NCBI GenBank assembly: GCA_004557405.1
Contig: SFDZ01000005.1
Coordinates: forward strand, 62,001 to 126,000
Source of the DNA: Bacteroidales bacterium
GTDB lineage: Bacteria > Bacteroidota > Bacteroidia > Bacteroidales > Paludibacteraceae
Length of the DNA: 64,000 nt
Direction: 5' to 3'
Positions 1 to 8,110 of the stretch are shown piece by piece. The notes below the pieces were generated by a model that was given only the letters and a program-made list of their open reading frames with translations, was not told the origin of the DNA and searched no databases. Position numbers and translations under genes: made by a program. Each line of letters begins with the position of its first letter. The stretch's first letter is position 1.

Positions 1-1115
1 CTGTATTTCGTATGTGGAGTTATCGGGCAGAGTGTGATGTATCCGCTTTGGATACGATGGCCAATTATTTTCAAGGGGGCTCGCTGCTGCATTGTGTGGC
101 AATGAGCCTGCCATTCGTCGGCCGTATCGAAATGGTCGATACGAAAAATGCCTGTCGAGGACTCACACACAAACGCATCGAAAAAACGGCGTGCCACCAT
201 TCCCATCGTCATACGCAGGTTTATCTCAATCATCGGGTTTACCAAATAGTGCCCGTTCTCGTTATAAATCAGCATATCGACTCCGAGGTAACCTTCGTAG
301 AACGAGTATTCCCGCTCAAAAAACAGCGACAAGGCATCTTGTATGTCGTGCAAGTAGGTCAACGGGATGTATTCGGAGAGCCGCCGCTCCAACTCACCGT
401 CTGCCGCCAAAATGTTTGCCGAATAAACGCCCATCGCCTCGGTTTCAAACACCGAATAGCCGGCAAAAGAGGCTTTCCCGTTTTTCAACAGAAATTCCAT
501 GGCAAAATCCTGAACCTTAGGGTAGAGCGGTTCGCCCATCACGCTACCTTGTTTGCAGAGCGTACGCTTGCACCATCCTTCGGCACTCTGCGACAAACTA
601 CCGAAACAACGCCACACACCTCTACCGCTGCCCGAAATCGGGGCTTTCAGTACAACATCGGTGTGCGTTTGGAGAAACCCGTCAACCTCCGTGCGCGAAA
701 ACAACTCCACCGCCGAATCGGGGACGGGAAACGACAACTTGTTACGCAAAAAATCCATGGCACGAGCACTCCACCTTCGATGCGAATGTTCACGTACATG
801 GTCGATAAACGTTTCTGAAATGCTATCGGAATACCTGCCAAGCGTTTGATTCCATCCCCAAGGGACAAGGTCGGCCACCGCATCTGATTCGACAAAAGAA
901 ATCGTTGCCAAACGGGGAAACTGAGTTTCTAAGTGCAACTTCCAAGTCCGAAACGCCGCAGGAGCCGCCACTTTATCCCCCGCATCGGCATACCACAAAG
1001 GCAGACAAGCCAAGTCGGAGGCAAACTGACGAGCCGAAGCCGGCGCTTCATACGTTTTGCTGCCATTGGCCAAAGCCAAGTCGTGGTCGGGATTGAAAAG
1101 ATAGAGTCGGCTCAT
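1..1115 (-). CDS. ATP-grasp-like conserved hypothetical protein (3' end outside window)
   Basis: Reading the minus strand from the ATG at 1113-1115 gives about 371 codons with no stop before the window edge, so the gene is partial. It begins MSRLYLFNPDHDLALANGS. The middle reads FAMEFLLKNGKASFAGYSVF, and the end carries LGVDMLIYNENGHYLVNPMIE followed a few residues later by NLRMTMGM. The order (a lysine strand in VVLKAPISGSGRGV, then an acidic strand, then an E-I-N-L-R motif) resembles the nucleotide- and metal-binding half of ATP-grasp ligases. I recognise it as a protein type conserved in Bacteroidales but know no substrate. No signal peptide is visible, so it is probably cytoplasmic. The frame is unbroken over its whole length and codon use matches the neighbours. 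The ligase role is inferred. Confidence 0.8.
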   Translation of the reverse strand, partial: MSRLYLFNPDHDLALANGSKTYEAPASARQFASDLACLPLWYADAGDKVAAPAAFRTWKLHLETQFPRLATISFVESDAVADLVPWGWNQTLGRYSDSISETFIDHVREHSHRRWSARAMDFLRNKLSFPVPDSAVELFSRTEVDGFLQTHTDVVLKAPISGSGRGVWRCFGSLSQSAEGWCKRTLCKQGSVMGEPLYPKVQDFAMEFLLKNGKASFAGYSVFETEAMGVYSANILAADGELERRLSEYIPLTYLHDIQDALSLFFEREYSFYEGYLGVDMLIYNENGHYLVNPMIEINLRMTMGMVARRFFDAFVCESSTGIFRIDHFDTADEWQAHCHTMQQRAPLKIIGHRIQSGYITLCPITPHTKY

Positions 1116-1188
1116 CGTATTGTGCACGCGCATCGAAACGGGAGATGTATTGTGCTGTTTTTCCAATTTGTAAAAATAAATGTTTTTT

Positions 1189-1220
1189 TTTGTCTCACCA
1201 AATTTATAAGTGTATTTTTG
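1189..1220 (+). promoter_or_regulatory. Promoter-like TTTG-N20-TATTTTTG with no close gene
   Basis: TTTG at 1189-1192 and TATTTTTG at 1213-1220 fit the Bacteroidetes sigma consensus. Transcription would begin near 1227, 190 nt ahead of truA, which has its own -7 box. It may give truA a long leader, drive a small RNA, or be a chance match in AT-rich DNA. Confidence 0.4.
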
Positions 1221-1385
1221 TGCAGATGAATTGGAACTCGAAATGTTGTACTTATTTGTATTTATTTGTAATGTTTTGAAAATGAGTATGTTGCTATTCT
1301 TTTGATACTTTGTTCTCTATGTCGGATTTTCTGTGGTTTTTATGGTGTTTGTTGTCCCGATGTTGGACGGTTGCTGATTTTTTTG

Positions 1386-1393
1386 TATTTTTG
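1386..1393 (+). promoter_or_regulatory. truA -7 promoter box TATTTTTG
   Basis: TATTTTTG lies 22 nt before the truA ATG. A weak -33 element (TTGG, 1363-1366) lies 19 nt upstream. Confidence 0.5.
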
Positions 1394-1415
1394 CAAGCAA
1401 AAATAGGGCGTACTT

Positions 1416-2147
1416 ATGCGTTATTTTATAACTTTGGCTTATTGTGGCACCAATTATTGTGGTTGGCAGAAACAACCCAATGGCGTGTCGGTGCAGCAGG
1501 TGCTGACCGATGCTTTGTGTATGGTGTTGCGCGAATCGGTCAGTGTGGTGGCAGCCGGGCGTACCGATGCCGGTGTGCATGCCGCTAAAATGGTGGTGCA
1601 TTGCGATGTGGTGCAGCCCATCGACGATGTGTCGCGTTGTGTGTCGCGCCTCAATGGCGTGTTGCCGTGCGACATTGTTGTGTATGACATTCAGCCTGTG
1701 GCCGACACGTTGCACGCACGTTTCGATGCGGTGTCGCGCCGATACGAATACCATGTTCGGCTGCGTAAGTCGCCCTTTGCAGTCGATTTGGCTTGGTGCC
1801 TGTCTTTCGTGCCCGATTTCGATGCGATGAACGCTGCTGCTGCTGTCTTGTCGGAGTATAGCGATTTTACAAGTTTTTCGAAGACGCATACCGATGTCAA
1901 AACGAATATTTGTACGATAGTCGATGCGCATTGGGAGCAGCGTGGCGCGTATGAATGGGTGTTTTGCATCGAGGCCAATCGCTTTTTGCGCAATATGGTG
2001 CGTGCTGTTGTCGGCACACTCATCGAGGTGGGCAAGGGCAAAAGGTCGTTGGAGGAGTTTCGGCAAGTGATAGAGTCGCGCAACCGCTGTGCGGCAGGTA
2101 TGTCGGTGCCGGCTTGCGGCCTGTTTTTGGTCGATGTTAAGTACTGA
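1416..2147 (+). CDS. truA: tRNA pseudouridine(38-40) synthase TruA
   Basis: A 243-residue protein of normal TruA length. TruA isomerises uridines 38-40 in the anticodon arm of many tRNAs. The family signature AAGRTDAGVHA surrounds the catalytic aspartate at residue 51, and the RFLRNMVR motif near the C-terminus is the usual conserved substrate-contact region. The start is the first ATG after a good -7 box. It is transcribed alone, and the next gene has its own promoter about 60 nt downstream of the stop. Assignment is secure. Confidence 0.97.
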   Translation: MRYFITLAYCGTNYCGWQKQPNGVSVQQVLTDALCMVLRESVSVVAAGRTDAGVHAAKMVVHCDVVQPIDDVSRCVSRLNGVLPCDIVVYDIQPVADTLHARFDAVSRRYEYHVRLRKSPFAVDLAWCLSFVPDFDAMNAAAAVLSEYSDFTSFSKTHTDVKTNICTIVDAHWEQRGAYEWVFCIEANRFLRNMVRAVVGTLIEVGKGKRSLEEFRQVIESRNRCAAGMSVPACGLFLVDVKY

Positions 2148-2207
2148 TAATCCCATTGTTTGGTTAATTCCACGGAATAGATTGTTGTTAAATCCCCATT
2201 TTAGGCG

Positions 2208-2239
2208 ATTGCATTATTGCACAAAAATGCTTAATTTTG
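2208..2239 (+). promoter_or_regulatory. Promoter upstream of the His-rich/TonB receptor pair
   Basis: ATTG at 2208-2211 and TAATTTTG at 2232-2239 are separated by 20 nt. The predicted transcription start is within a few nucleotides of the first GTG at 2244, which matters for choosing that gene's start codon. Confidence 0.6.
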
Positions 2240-2243
2240 CAGC

Positions 2244-2597
2244 GTGAAATCATATAATACGCACTCCATATCGTTTTTGAACACGACACTGCGCTACGCG
2301 TTGGTGTTGGTGTTTTTGTTGTATTATGGTTGTTGCGTTTTCTCGACGCATGTGCATATTGATGGCGCCCGTTTTGTGGCGCATGCGCATCCGTATTCGT
2401 CGCCCGATCACCAGCATACTACGGCCGATTTTTGTCATTTGCGCCTGCTGAATCTGTTCACGGTGATGGTGCCGTTGGGCGTGGGTATGCGTTTTTTTGC
2501 GGTGCTGATAGGTTGGCTGCATGTGTGTGTGGTCGAAGCGTGTGGTGGTTCGTGGCATCACACGTTGGCACTGTTGCGCGCACCGCCGGCTGTGTAA
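2244..2597 (+). CDS. Histidine-rich small membrane-associated protein
   Basis: A 117-residue hypothetical protein with one N-terminal hydrophobic segment (about residues 18-33), then a histidine cluster: STHVHIDGARFVAHAHPYSS followed by PDHQHTT. A second hydrophobic stretch follows (about 70-95). Clustered HxH motifs suggest metal binding. It sits directly upstream of a TonB-dependent receptor, with a gap of about 115 nt and no terminator between them, so a shared role in metal sensing or uptake is inferred. The listed start is GTG at 2244, but the promoter places the transcript start about there. Translation may be leaderless or begin at the in-frame TTG at 2277, just ahead of the hydrophobic segment. 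No enzymatic function is claimed. Confidence 0.75.
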   Translation: MKSYNTHSISFLNTTLRYALVLVFLLYYGCCVFSTHVHIDGARFVAHAHPYSSPDHQHTTADFCHLRLLNLFTVMVPLGVGMRFFAVLIGWLHVCVVEACGGSWHHTLALLRAPPAV

Positions 2598-2713
2598 TTT
2601 CCCCGATTTTTTTCTTCTGAAGATTTTTTTCTTGCGGATTGTCCCGTCGTGTCCGACCGATGCAGCGACCGGCAATGTGCGTGTATTATTTATTCTGAAA
2701 AACGATAAAAACA

Positions 2714-4990
2714 ATGAAATATATAACACTCTCTTTAATTTTTTTGTTGATGGTGGCGTGTGCTTGGGCTGATGATTTGTCCGATGCCACTATCATTGGT
2801 CATGTGATTGAGGCCGAGACGAATGAGCATTTGCCGTTTGTCAATATTCAGTTGAAAGGCTTGCCTCAGGGTGGCACCACCGATGCGACGGGGCATTATC
2901 TGTTGACCAATTTGCCTGTAGGCGACATCACGTTGGTGTTTTCGATGGTGGGTTATGAAACGGAGCAACGCACGGTGCGTTTGTCGGCCGGCCAAACATG
3001 CGAGGTGAACGTGCTGATGCACGAAACATCGATGCTGCTGGACAATGTGGTGGTTACGGCCAGCAAGTACGAAACCAAGCAAAAGGAGGCGGCCGGCATT
3101 GTCAATGTGGTGTCGCCGGTGATGTTCGAGACAACGAGTTCCAACAGCATGGCCGATGTATTGGACTATCAGACCGGTTTGCGTGTCGAGATGTCGTGCT
3201 CGAATTGTGGCGTGCCACAGTTGCGCATCAATGGTTTGGAAGGGCAGTATTCGCAGATTTTGATGGATTCGCGCCCGATTTTTTCGTCGTTGGCGTCGGT
3301 GTATGGTTTGGAACAAGTGCCTGCCGGTATGGTCGATAGGGTGGAGGTGATACGCGGCGGAGGCTCGGCTCTGTATGGCGCAAATGCCATTGCCGGCGTG
3401 GTGAATATCATTACGAAAGAACCATCGAAAAATTTTGTAAATGTCAATCACACATCGAGTTACATGGAAAATAATGCCTACGACATCAATACGGCAGTCA
3501 ATGCGTCGGTGGTAACGCCCGACCGCAAGGCAGGTCTTTTTCTGTTTGCCGTGCAGCGCAATCGCAAACAGTACGACCGCGACGATGATGGTTTTTCCGA
3601 CATCCCGAAGTTGAACAGCACGACGGCAGGTTTTCGCGGTTTTTTCAAGGTAACGGACTATTCCAAACTGACTGTGGAGTATCATCATGTAACGGAATTT
3701 CGGCGTGGCGGTTGCCAAGTGGAACTGCCGCCGCACGAAACCGATTTGGCCGAACAACTGCGGCACAATATTGATGCCGCTTCGTTGCGTTTCGATTGGT
3801 ATTCGACTGATAGTCGGCATGTTGTGTCGGCCTATGCCAACGCGCAGTACATTGGACGCGATAGTTATTTTGGTACCAATAAAAATCCGGATGCGTATGG
3901 TTTGTCGAACGATTTGACGACTTTGGGCGGTGTGCAGTATCGTTTTTCGTATCCGTGCGGATGGCTGCCTGCCGATTTGAGTGTCGGTGCCGAGTATTCG
4001 TACAACAAGTTGCGCGACCAAATTTTGGGCTACAATCGCGACCTGACGCAGCAGATTCACCTCTATGGCGCTTATGTTCAAAACGAATGGAGAAACGAAG
4101 TGCTGAGTTTGTTGGTCGGCGGACGCTTGGAGAAACATTCGCTGCTGCAGCGGCCGGTGTTTACGCCGCGTGCCAATGTGCGCTATACGCCGGTGCCGAA
4201 TGTCGTTTTGCGGGTGTCGTATTCGAGTGGCTATCGGGCACCGCAAACGTACGAGGAGGATTTGCACGTTGGTGCCGTCGGTGGCGAGGTGTCGCTCATT
4301 TCGCTGGCGCCCGATTTGCGGTCAGAATATAGCCATAGCGTGAGTGGCAGTGTCGATTTGTACCGCCGTGTCGGTGCGTGGGAGATGAATCTGACGACCG
4401 AAGGATTTTTTACGCAGTTGAATCGGGTTTTTGCGTTGGTCGAAAACGGGTACGACAATCAAGGTAATCTGCTGTTGCTGCGCACCAACGCATCGGGCGC
4501 GCGGGTCGCCGGACTGAATATCGAAGGTAAAGTGGCGTATAAAACGCTCTTTTCCATGCAGGTGGGCTACACGTTTCAGCAAAGTCGGTATGTCGACCTG
4601 TTTCAGTGGAGCGAACAGGTGGAGGCGCAACGGCGTATGTTTCGTACGCCCGACAACTATGGCTATTTGTTGGCGTCGGTCGAACCTGTCAAACGGTTTA
4701 CCATCGCGCTGAACGGCAAACTGACAGGATCTATGTTGGTGCAACATTATGCCGGTTATGTGGCTGACGATGTGGAAGCTACAACGCCTGTGTTTTGCGA
4801 GTTGGGCGTGAAATTATCCTACGAAATACCGTTGTACAAAAACAAAATATTGGAGGTCAATGGCGGCGTGAAAAATCTGCTCGACCACTATCAGCGCGAC
4901 CTCGACCAAGGTGCTTCGCGCGATGCCGGCTACATCTACGGACCGGCGCAACCACGCACCTATTTTGTCGGACTGAATCTGAAATTGTAG
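2714..4990 (+). CDS. TonB-dependent outer-membrane receptor
   Basis: 758 residues. A signal peptide ends after about residue 19 (VACAWA). A carboxypeptidase-regulatory-like domain follows (about 25-105), the usual N-terminal extension of Bacteroidetes receptors. It leads into a plug domain (about 115-240, with LRINGLEGQYSQILMD and VEVIRGGGSALYG...GVVNIITK) and then a beta-barrel to the C-terminal strand ending FVGLNLKL. It imports a substrate across the outer membrane using TonB energy. The plug contains an unusual CSNCG pair. The upstream histidine-rich protein suggests a metal ion or metal complex, which is inference. There is no SusD-like partner, so it is not a typical glycan-utilisation receptor. 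The 3' end lies 1 bp from the converging mtaB. Confidence 0.92.
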   Translation: MKYITLSLIFLLMVACAWADDLSDATIIGHVIEAETNEHLPFVNIQLKGLPQGGTTDATGHYLLTNLPVGDITLVFSMVGYETEQRTVRLSAGQTCEVNVLMHETSMLLDNVVVTASKYETKQKEAAGIVNVVSPVMFETTSSNSMADVLDYQTGLRVEMSCSNCGVPQLRINGLEGQYSQILMDSRPIFSSLASVYGLEQVPAGMVDRVEVIRGGGSALYGANAIAGVVNIITKEPSKNFVNVNHTSSYMENNAYDINTAVNASVVTPDRKAGLFLFAVQRNRKQYDRDDDGFSDIPKLNSTTAGFRGFFKVTDYSKLTVEYHHVTEFRRGGCQVELPPHETDLAEQLRHNIDAASLRFDWYSTDSRHVVSAYANAQYIGRDSYFGTNKNPDAYGLSNDLTTLGGVQYRFSYPCGWLPADLSVGAEYSYNKLRDQILGYNRDLTQQIHLYGAYVQNEWRNEVLSLLVGGRLEKHSLLQRPVFTPRANVRYTPVPNVVLRVSYSSGYRAPQTYEEDLHVGAVGGEVSLISLAPDLRSEYSHSVSGSVDLYRRVGAWEMNLTTEGFFTQLNRVFALVENGYDNQGNLLLLRTNASGARVAGLNIEGKVAYKTLFSMQVGYTFQQSRYVDLFQWSEQVEAQRRMFRTPDNYGYLLASVEPVKRFTIALNGKLTGSMLVQHYAGYVADDVEATTPVFCELGVKLSYEIPLYKNKILEVNGGVKNLLDHYQRDLDQGASRDAGYIYGPAQPRTYFVGLNLKL

Positions 4991-4991
4991 G

Positions 4992-6278
4992 CTAACTGCG
5001 TGGGGCGGCACAGTTGTCGGGACCGATTACGACGCTTTCGATGATGTTGATTTTCGATTTGTCGAACGGCGTTTGCAGGCGGATGTAGTTCTCGGTGAAA
5101 CCGTGCATCATTCCGCCTGTTTGCGCGGCTTCCCAAAGTACTTGCGCTTGTCGCCCGTATTGCGAGTGGTAAAAATCGGTCAGTTTCCGTTCCGATAGTT
5201 GGCGCAGTATGTCGGTGCGGCGTTTGCGCTCGGTTTTAGGTACCGTGTAGGCAATCTCCAAGGCTTTGGTGCCGGCGCGTTCCGAATAGGTGAACACATG
5301 TAGTTGCGACACGGGCAGTTGCTCCAAAAAACGCTGCGTTTCACCGAAATGTTTGGCCGTTTCGCCGCGCACGCCGGCCATCACATCTACACCGATAAAC
5401 GCATTGGGCATCAGCGCTTTGATGGTCTCGATTTTGCGGGCAAACAGGGCAGTGTCGTAGCGGCGGTGCATCAGGCGCAGTATGTCGTCGCTGCCCGATT
5501 GTAACGGAATGTGAAAATGTGGTGCAAAATGTGCCGATGCGGCAACGTATGCTATGATGTCGTCGGTCAGCAGGTTGGGCTCGATGCTTGATATGCGGTA
5601 ACGCACGCCGTCGAGTTGGTCGAGGGCGGCGATGAGCCCTAAAAATGTTTCGCCGGTCGAACGCCCGAAATCGCCGGTGTTCACTCCTGTCAGCACTATC
5701 TCTTTGGCTCCGTCGGCAATGGCACGCCGTGCCACGGCCACGGTGTCGGCTATCGAGGCGTTGCGGCTGCGCCCGCGCGCAAACGGTATGGTGCAATAGG
5801 TGCAGTAATAGTCGCAACCGTCCTGCACTTTCAGAAAATGACGCGTACGGTCGTCGGCACTGCATATTGGCTCGAAAGTGCGTATTTGCGCCGTTTTGAC
5901 CGTGTGAATTTCGGCAATCGATTTGCTCGTGAAGGCCGACAAGAATGTTTCGATGTCGAATTTCTCGTTTGCGCCCAACACCAAATCGACGCCATCGATG
6001 GCAGCCACTTCGTGCGGTTTCAGTTGCGCGTAGCAGCCGGTAACGACTATGAAAGCGTGCGGATGTTGCGCCCGCAAACGATGTATCGCTTGGCGTCCTT
6101 TGTGGTCGGCGGTGTCGGTTACCGAACAGGTGTTGACGATGCAGATGTCGGCCGGCTCGCCCGCTTGGGCACGTCGGCAACCGGCAGCCAACAGCATTTT
6201 GCCGATGGCCGACGACTCGGCAAAGTTCAACTTGCAGCCGAGGGTCTGAAATACGATGCTTTTCCCTGCTAATTCCAT
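4992..6278 (-). CDS. mtaB: tRNA t6A37 methylthiotransferase MtaB
   Basis: A radical-SAM methylthiotransferase that converts t6A37 to ms2t6A37 in tRNAs reading ANN codons. From the chosen start (MELAGKSIV) it has 428 residues. The N-terminal UPF0004 domain has cysteines 15, 51 and 82 for the second iron-sulfur cluster. The radical-SAM cysteines are 155, 159 and 162 in CDYYCTYC, and a C-terminal TRAM-like region follows. A frame-open ATG at 6299 exists, but the -7 box at 6297-6304 overlaps it, so the ATG at 6276-6278 is preferred. MtaB rather than MiaB or RimO fits the sequence pattern (GCKLN near the start). Confidence 0.93.
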   Translation of the reverse strand: MELAGKSIVFQTLGCKLNFAESSAIGKMLLAAGCRRAQAGEPADICIVNTCSVTDTADHKGRQAIHRLRAQHPHAFIVVTGCYAQLKPHEVAAIDGVDLVLGANEKFDIETFLSAFTSKSIAEIHTVKTAQIRTFEPICSADDRTRHFLKVQDGCDYYCTYCTIPFARGRSRNASIADTVAVARRAIADGAKEIVLTGVNTGDFGRSTGETFLGLIAALDQLDGVRYRISSIEPNLLTDDIIAYVAASAHFAPHFHIPLQSGSDDILRLMHRRYDTALFARKIETIKALMPNAFIGVDVMAGVRGETAKHFGETQRFLEQLPVSQLHVFTYSERAGTKALEIAYTVPKTERKRRTDILRQLSERKLTDFYHSQYGRQAQVLWEAAQTGGMMHGFTENYIRLQTPFDKSKINIIESVVIGPDNCAAPRS

Positions 6279-6296
6279 GTCGTTGTGTTGCGACTG

Positions 6297-6304
6297 CAAA
6301 TTTA
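6297..6304 (-). promoter_or_regulatory. mtaB -7 box TAAATTTG
   Basis: On the minus strand TAAATTTG lies about 20 nt before the ATG at 6278. Because it overlaps the earlier ATG at 6299, it decides the start codon. No clear -33 element is visible. Confidence 0.45.
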
Positions 6305-6320
6305 CGCATTTTTGGCGACT

Positions 6321-6353
6321 AAAAAAAACGTCGGCAGGTTTTTGCTGCCGACG
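6321..6353 (-). terminator. Rho-independent terminator after the endonuclease I gene
   Basis: A perfect 9-bp stem (6329-6337 with 6345-6353) and 7-nt loop are followed on the minus strand by eight T residues (6321-6328). It separates the endonuclease I gene from mtaB. Confidence 0.85.
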
Positions 6354-6379
6354 CCTCGTTTTTTGCTCCTCAAACTATG

Positions 6380-7966
6380 TTATTGAAAGGTGATGGCGTA
6401 CGTCTCATTCACCACACCGCCTGTGATGGTGAGGTTGGCTTGGCCGGCTTTAATTTTTGTCAACGTGATGGTAACGCCGGCGGCCGCTTCGTCGGGTGTA
6501 ATGGTGTTTTTTGTCGTGCTTGTGCTTACTGTAAAAATGCTGGTCTTGCTGCTCGCTACGGTAACATCGGTGGCCAAGTCGGAAATGTGCAGATGCAGCG
6601 TGGCGGTCTCGCCGCTAAAGGTGTGCGCACCGGTTACTACCGTTCCGAAGAATACAACCGGCGTGGTCGGTGGTGCCGGAGCAACCGCTGCCGTAGTGCC
6701 TACGGCGTGCAGCGAAACGGTTTTGTTGGTTGCGCCTTGGCTACTGATGGTGATGGTGCCGCTTTGTTCGCCGGCGGCCGTGGGCTCAAATGTTACGGTA
6801 ATGGTGGTTGCGGCTACCGTGCCGTTGGTTGGCGCGAGCGTGGTTTGGTCGATGGAGAAGCCTGTGCCTGTTACCTCCAAAGTGATGTCGGCGGTCAGAT
6901 TGCTGCCCGATACGGTGAATGTGGCGGTGGTTGTGTTACCTACCACTACCGAACCGCACTCAACCGAAGTTTCTGATACTGTGATGGTTGGCGTTGACGG
7001 ATCGACCGCAGTGGCGCAGGCGGTGCAACCATCGCTGCCTACGCTGAAATTGGCCTCGAACGAGCCGCAGCACGAGGCTGTGCTGAATGTTTCGCCCGCT
7101 TTGTTGCCCCACAAATATTCCGCCAAGCACGGATAGTCGATAAACGGATTGCGGTTGCCTTGTGTGGCTTGAATGCCGTTGTTACGGTCAATCTCTTTTT
7201 GCGAAACGGGGTCTTGGCGGTGCCATTTCATCAAAAGGGCAATGCCATAATCGGCCAAACCAAAGTGTCCTGCTTCAGTATAAGTATTGTTAAAAAACCA
7301 TGCGCCATCGCCGGAAGACATGGTATAAGCGGTCGTCCATTTTATCATTGTACCGAAATAACCACGCGCAAAATCGCCTTTATATTCATCATCGGGTTCA
7401 AAAACGGTTGAGGGAACAGACGAAGTTGTAAAACTACTTCCCAGTACCGTATTGGTAATTGTAACATTTTTGGCTGATCCTAATTTACTATTATAGTAAG
7501 TATATGTAGCCGATGCAACTTCGCCAAAAGCATTATTACCGCGTTTGCCATTCACTATTTTATCTGTCGGTACAAGATGAAAAAGGTCGGCACCCATACC
7601 TGTGGTGCAGTTGCAAAACCAACTTTTCGGAATGGAGTGTTCTCGATTGTAATATTGGCATTCTTTATTACCAGAGCCCGTGTCTTTGTCGGTCATAGAT
7701 GTAAAAATGCAATTACTGTACATGTCCCAAATTTTACCGGCGTTTGCATGTCCGGCAGGATATAAATCAGTTGTTTCGTATGCCGTCCATAAATTGTCAT
7801 AAGATAATTGCTTAAATCCGTTGTTTGCTACAGTGTGAATCGCATTAAATAAATTCGCACCGCTTTTCTCATTAAGGTTTGTGTAGTAGGAGGCATCTAC
7901 TGCCCAGGCGCTGATGCTGATCAATAGCGCGCCGAAAAGTGTTAAAATTTTAGGTGTGTGTTTCAT
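6380..7966 (-). CDS. Secreted endonuclease I family nuclease with Ig-like repeats
   Basis: 528 residues from MKHTPKIL. A signal peptide ends about residue 22 (ISISAWA). Then comes an endonuclease I (EndA/NucM-type) domain with NREHSIPKSW, whose histidine (about residue 110) is the expected catalytic base, and RGNNAFGE. The C-terminal part has at least one choice-of-anchor-D/ASH-like beta domain (about 310-405, with VECGSVVVGNTTTATF) and a second related domain to the end. It probably degrades DNA outside the cell. The reading frame extends 28 codons upstream, but that part is basic and not signal-like, so the ATG at 7966 is chosen. No type IX sorting tail is recognisable. Confidence 0.88.
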   Translation of the reverse strand: MKHTPKILTLFGALLISISAWAVDASYYTNLNEKSGANLFNAIHTVANNGFKQLSYDNLWTAYETTDLYPAGHANAGKIWDMYSNCIFTSMTDKDTGSGNKECQYYNREHSIPKSWFCNCTTGMGADLFHLVPTDKIVNGKRGNNAFGEVASATYTYYNSKLGSAKNVTITNTVLGSSFTTSSVPSTVFEPDDEYKGDFARGYFGTMIKWTTAYTMSSGDGAWFFNNTYTEAGHFGLADYGIALLMKWHRQDPVSQKEIDRNNGIQATQGNRNPFIDYPCLAEYLWGNKAGETFSTASCCGSFEANFSVGSDGCTACATAVDPSTPTITVSETSVECGSVVVGNTTTATFTVSGSNLTADITLEVTGTGFSIDQTTLAPTNGTVAATTITVTFEPTAAGEQSGTITISSQGATNKTVSLHAVGTTAAVAPAPPTTPVVFFGTVVTGAHTFSGETATLHLHISDLATDVTVASSKTSIFTVSTSTTKNTITPDEAAAGVTITLTKIKAGQANLTITGGVVNETYAITFQ

Positions 7967-8110
7967 GGTGTGTTTAGGTTTTGTTTGTGTTGGTTTTGGC
8001 CTAAAGCCGAAAAAGCGCGTAAAGTTACTAAAAAATCGGGATATAACCAAATCTTAACGCTTTTTTGTCGATAAAAACGGCTGTTTTGTCGATTTTTGGC
8101 GCTATTTTAA

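Larger units (their letters stand above)
1116..1415. other. AT-rich intergenic region between divergent genes
   Basis: This 300-bp gap has no credible reading frame. It holds a possible minus-strand -7 box (TAAATTTG, 1199-1206) for the leftward gene, a plus-strand promoter-like pair at 1189-1220, and the truA -7 box at 1386-1393. The rest is AT-rich without clear repeats. Confidence 0.6.

Noticed and set aside
12-818. A 268-codon plus-strand frame near the left edge
   Set aside because: It is antisense to the long minus-strand ATP-grasp-like gene, whose protein has recognisable structure and normal codon use.
2735-4267. A 510-codon open frame antisense to the TonB receptor
   Set aside because: It shows no motifs, and the plus-strand receptor is unmistakable.
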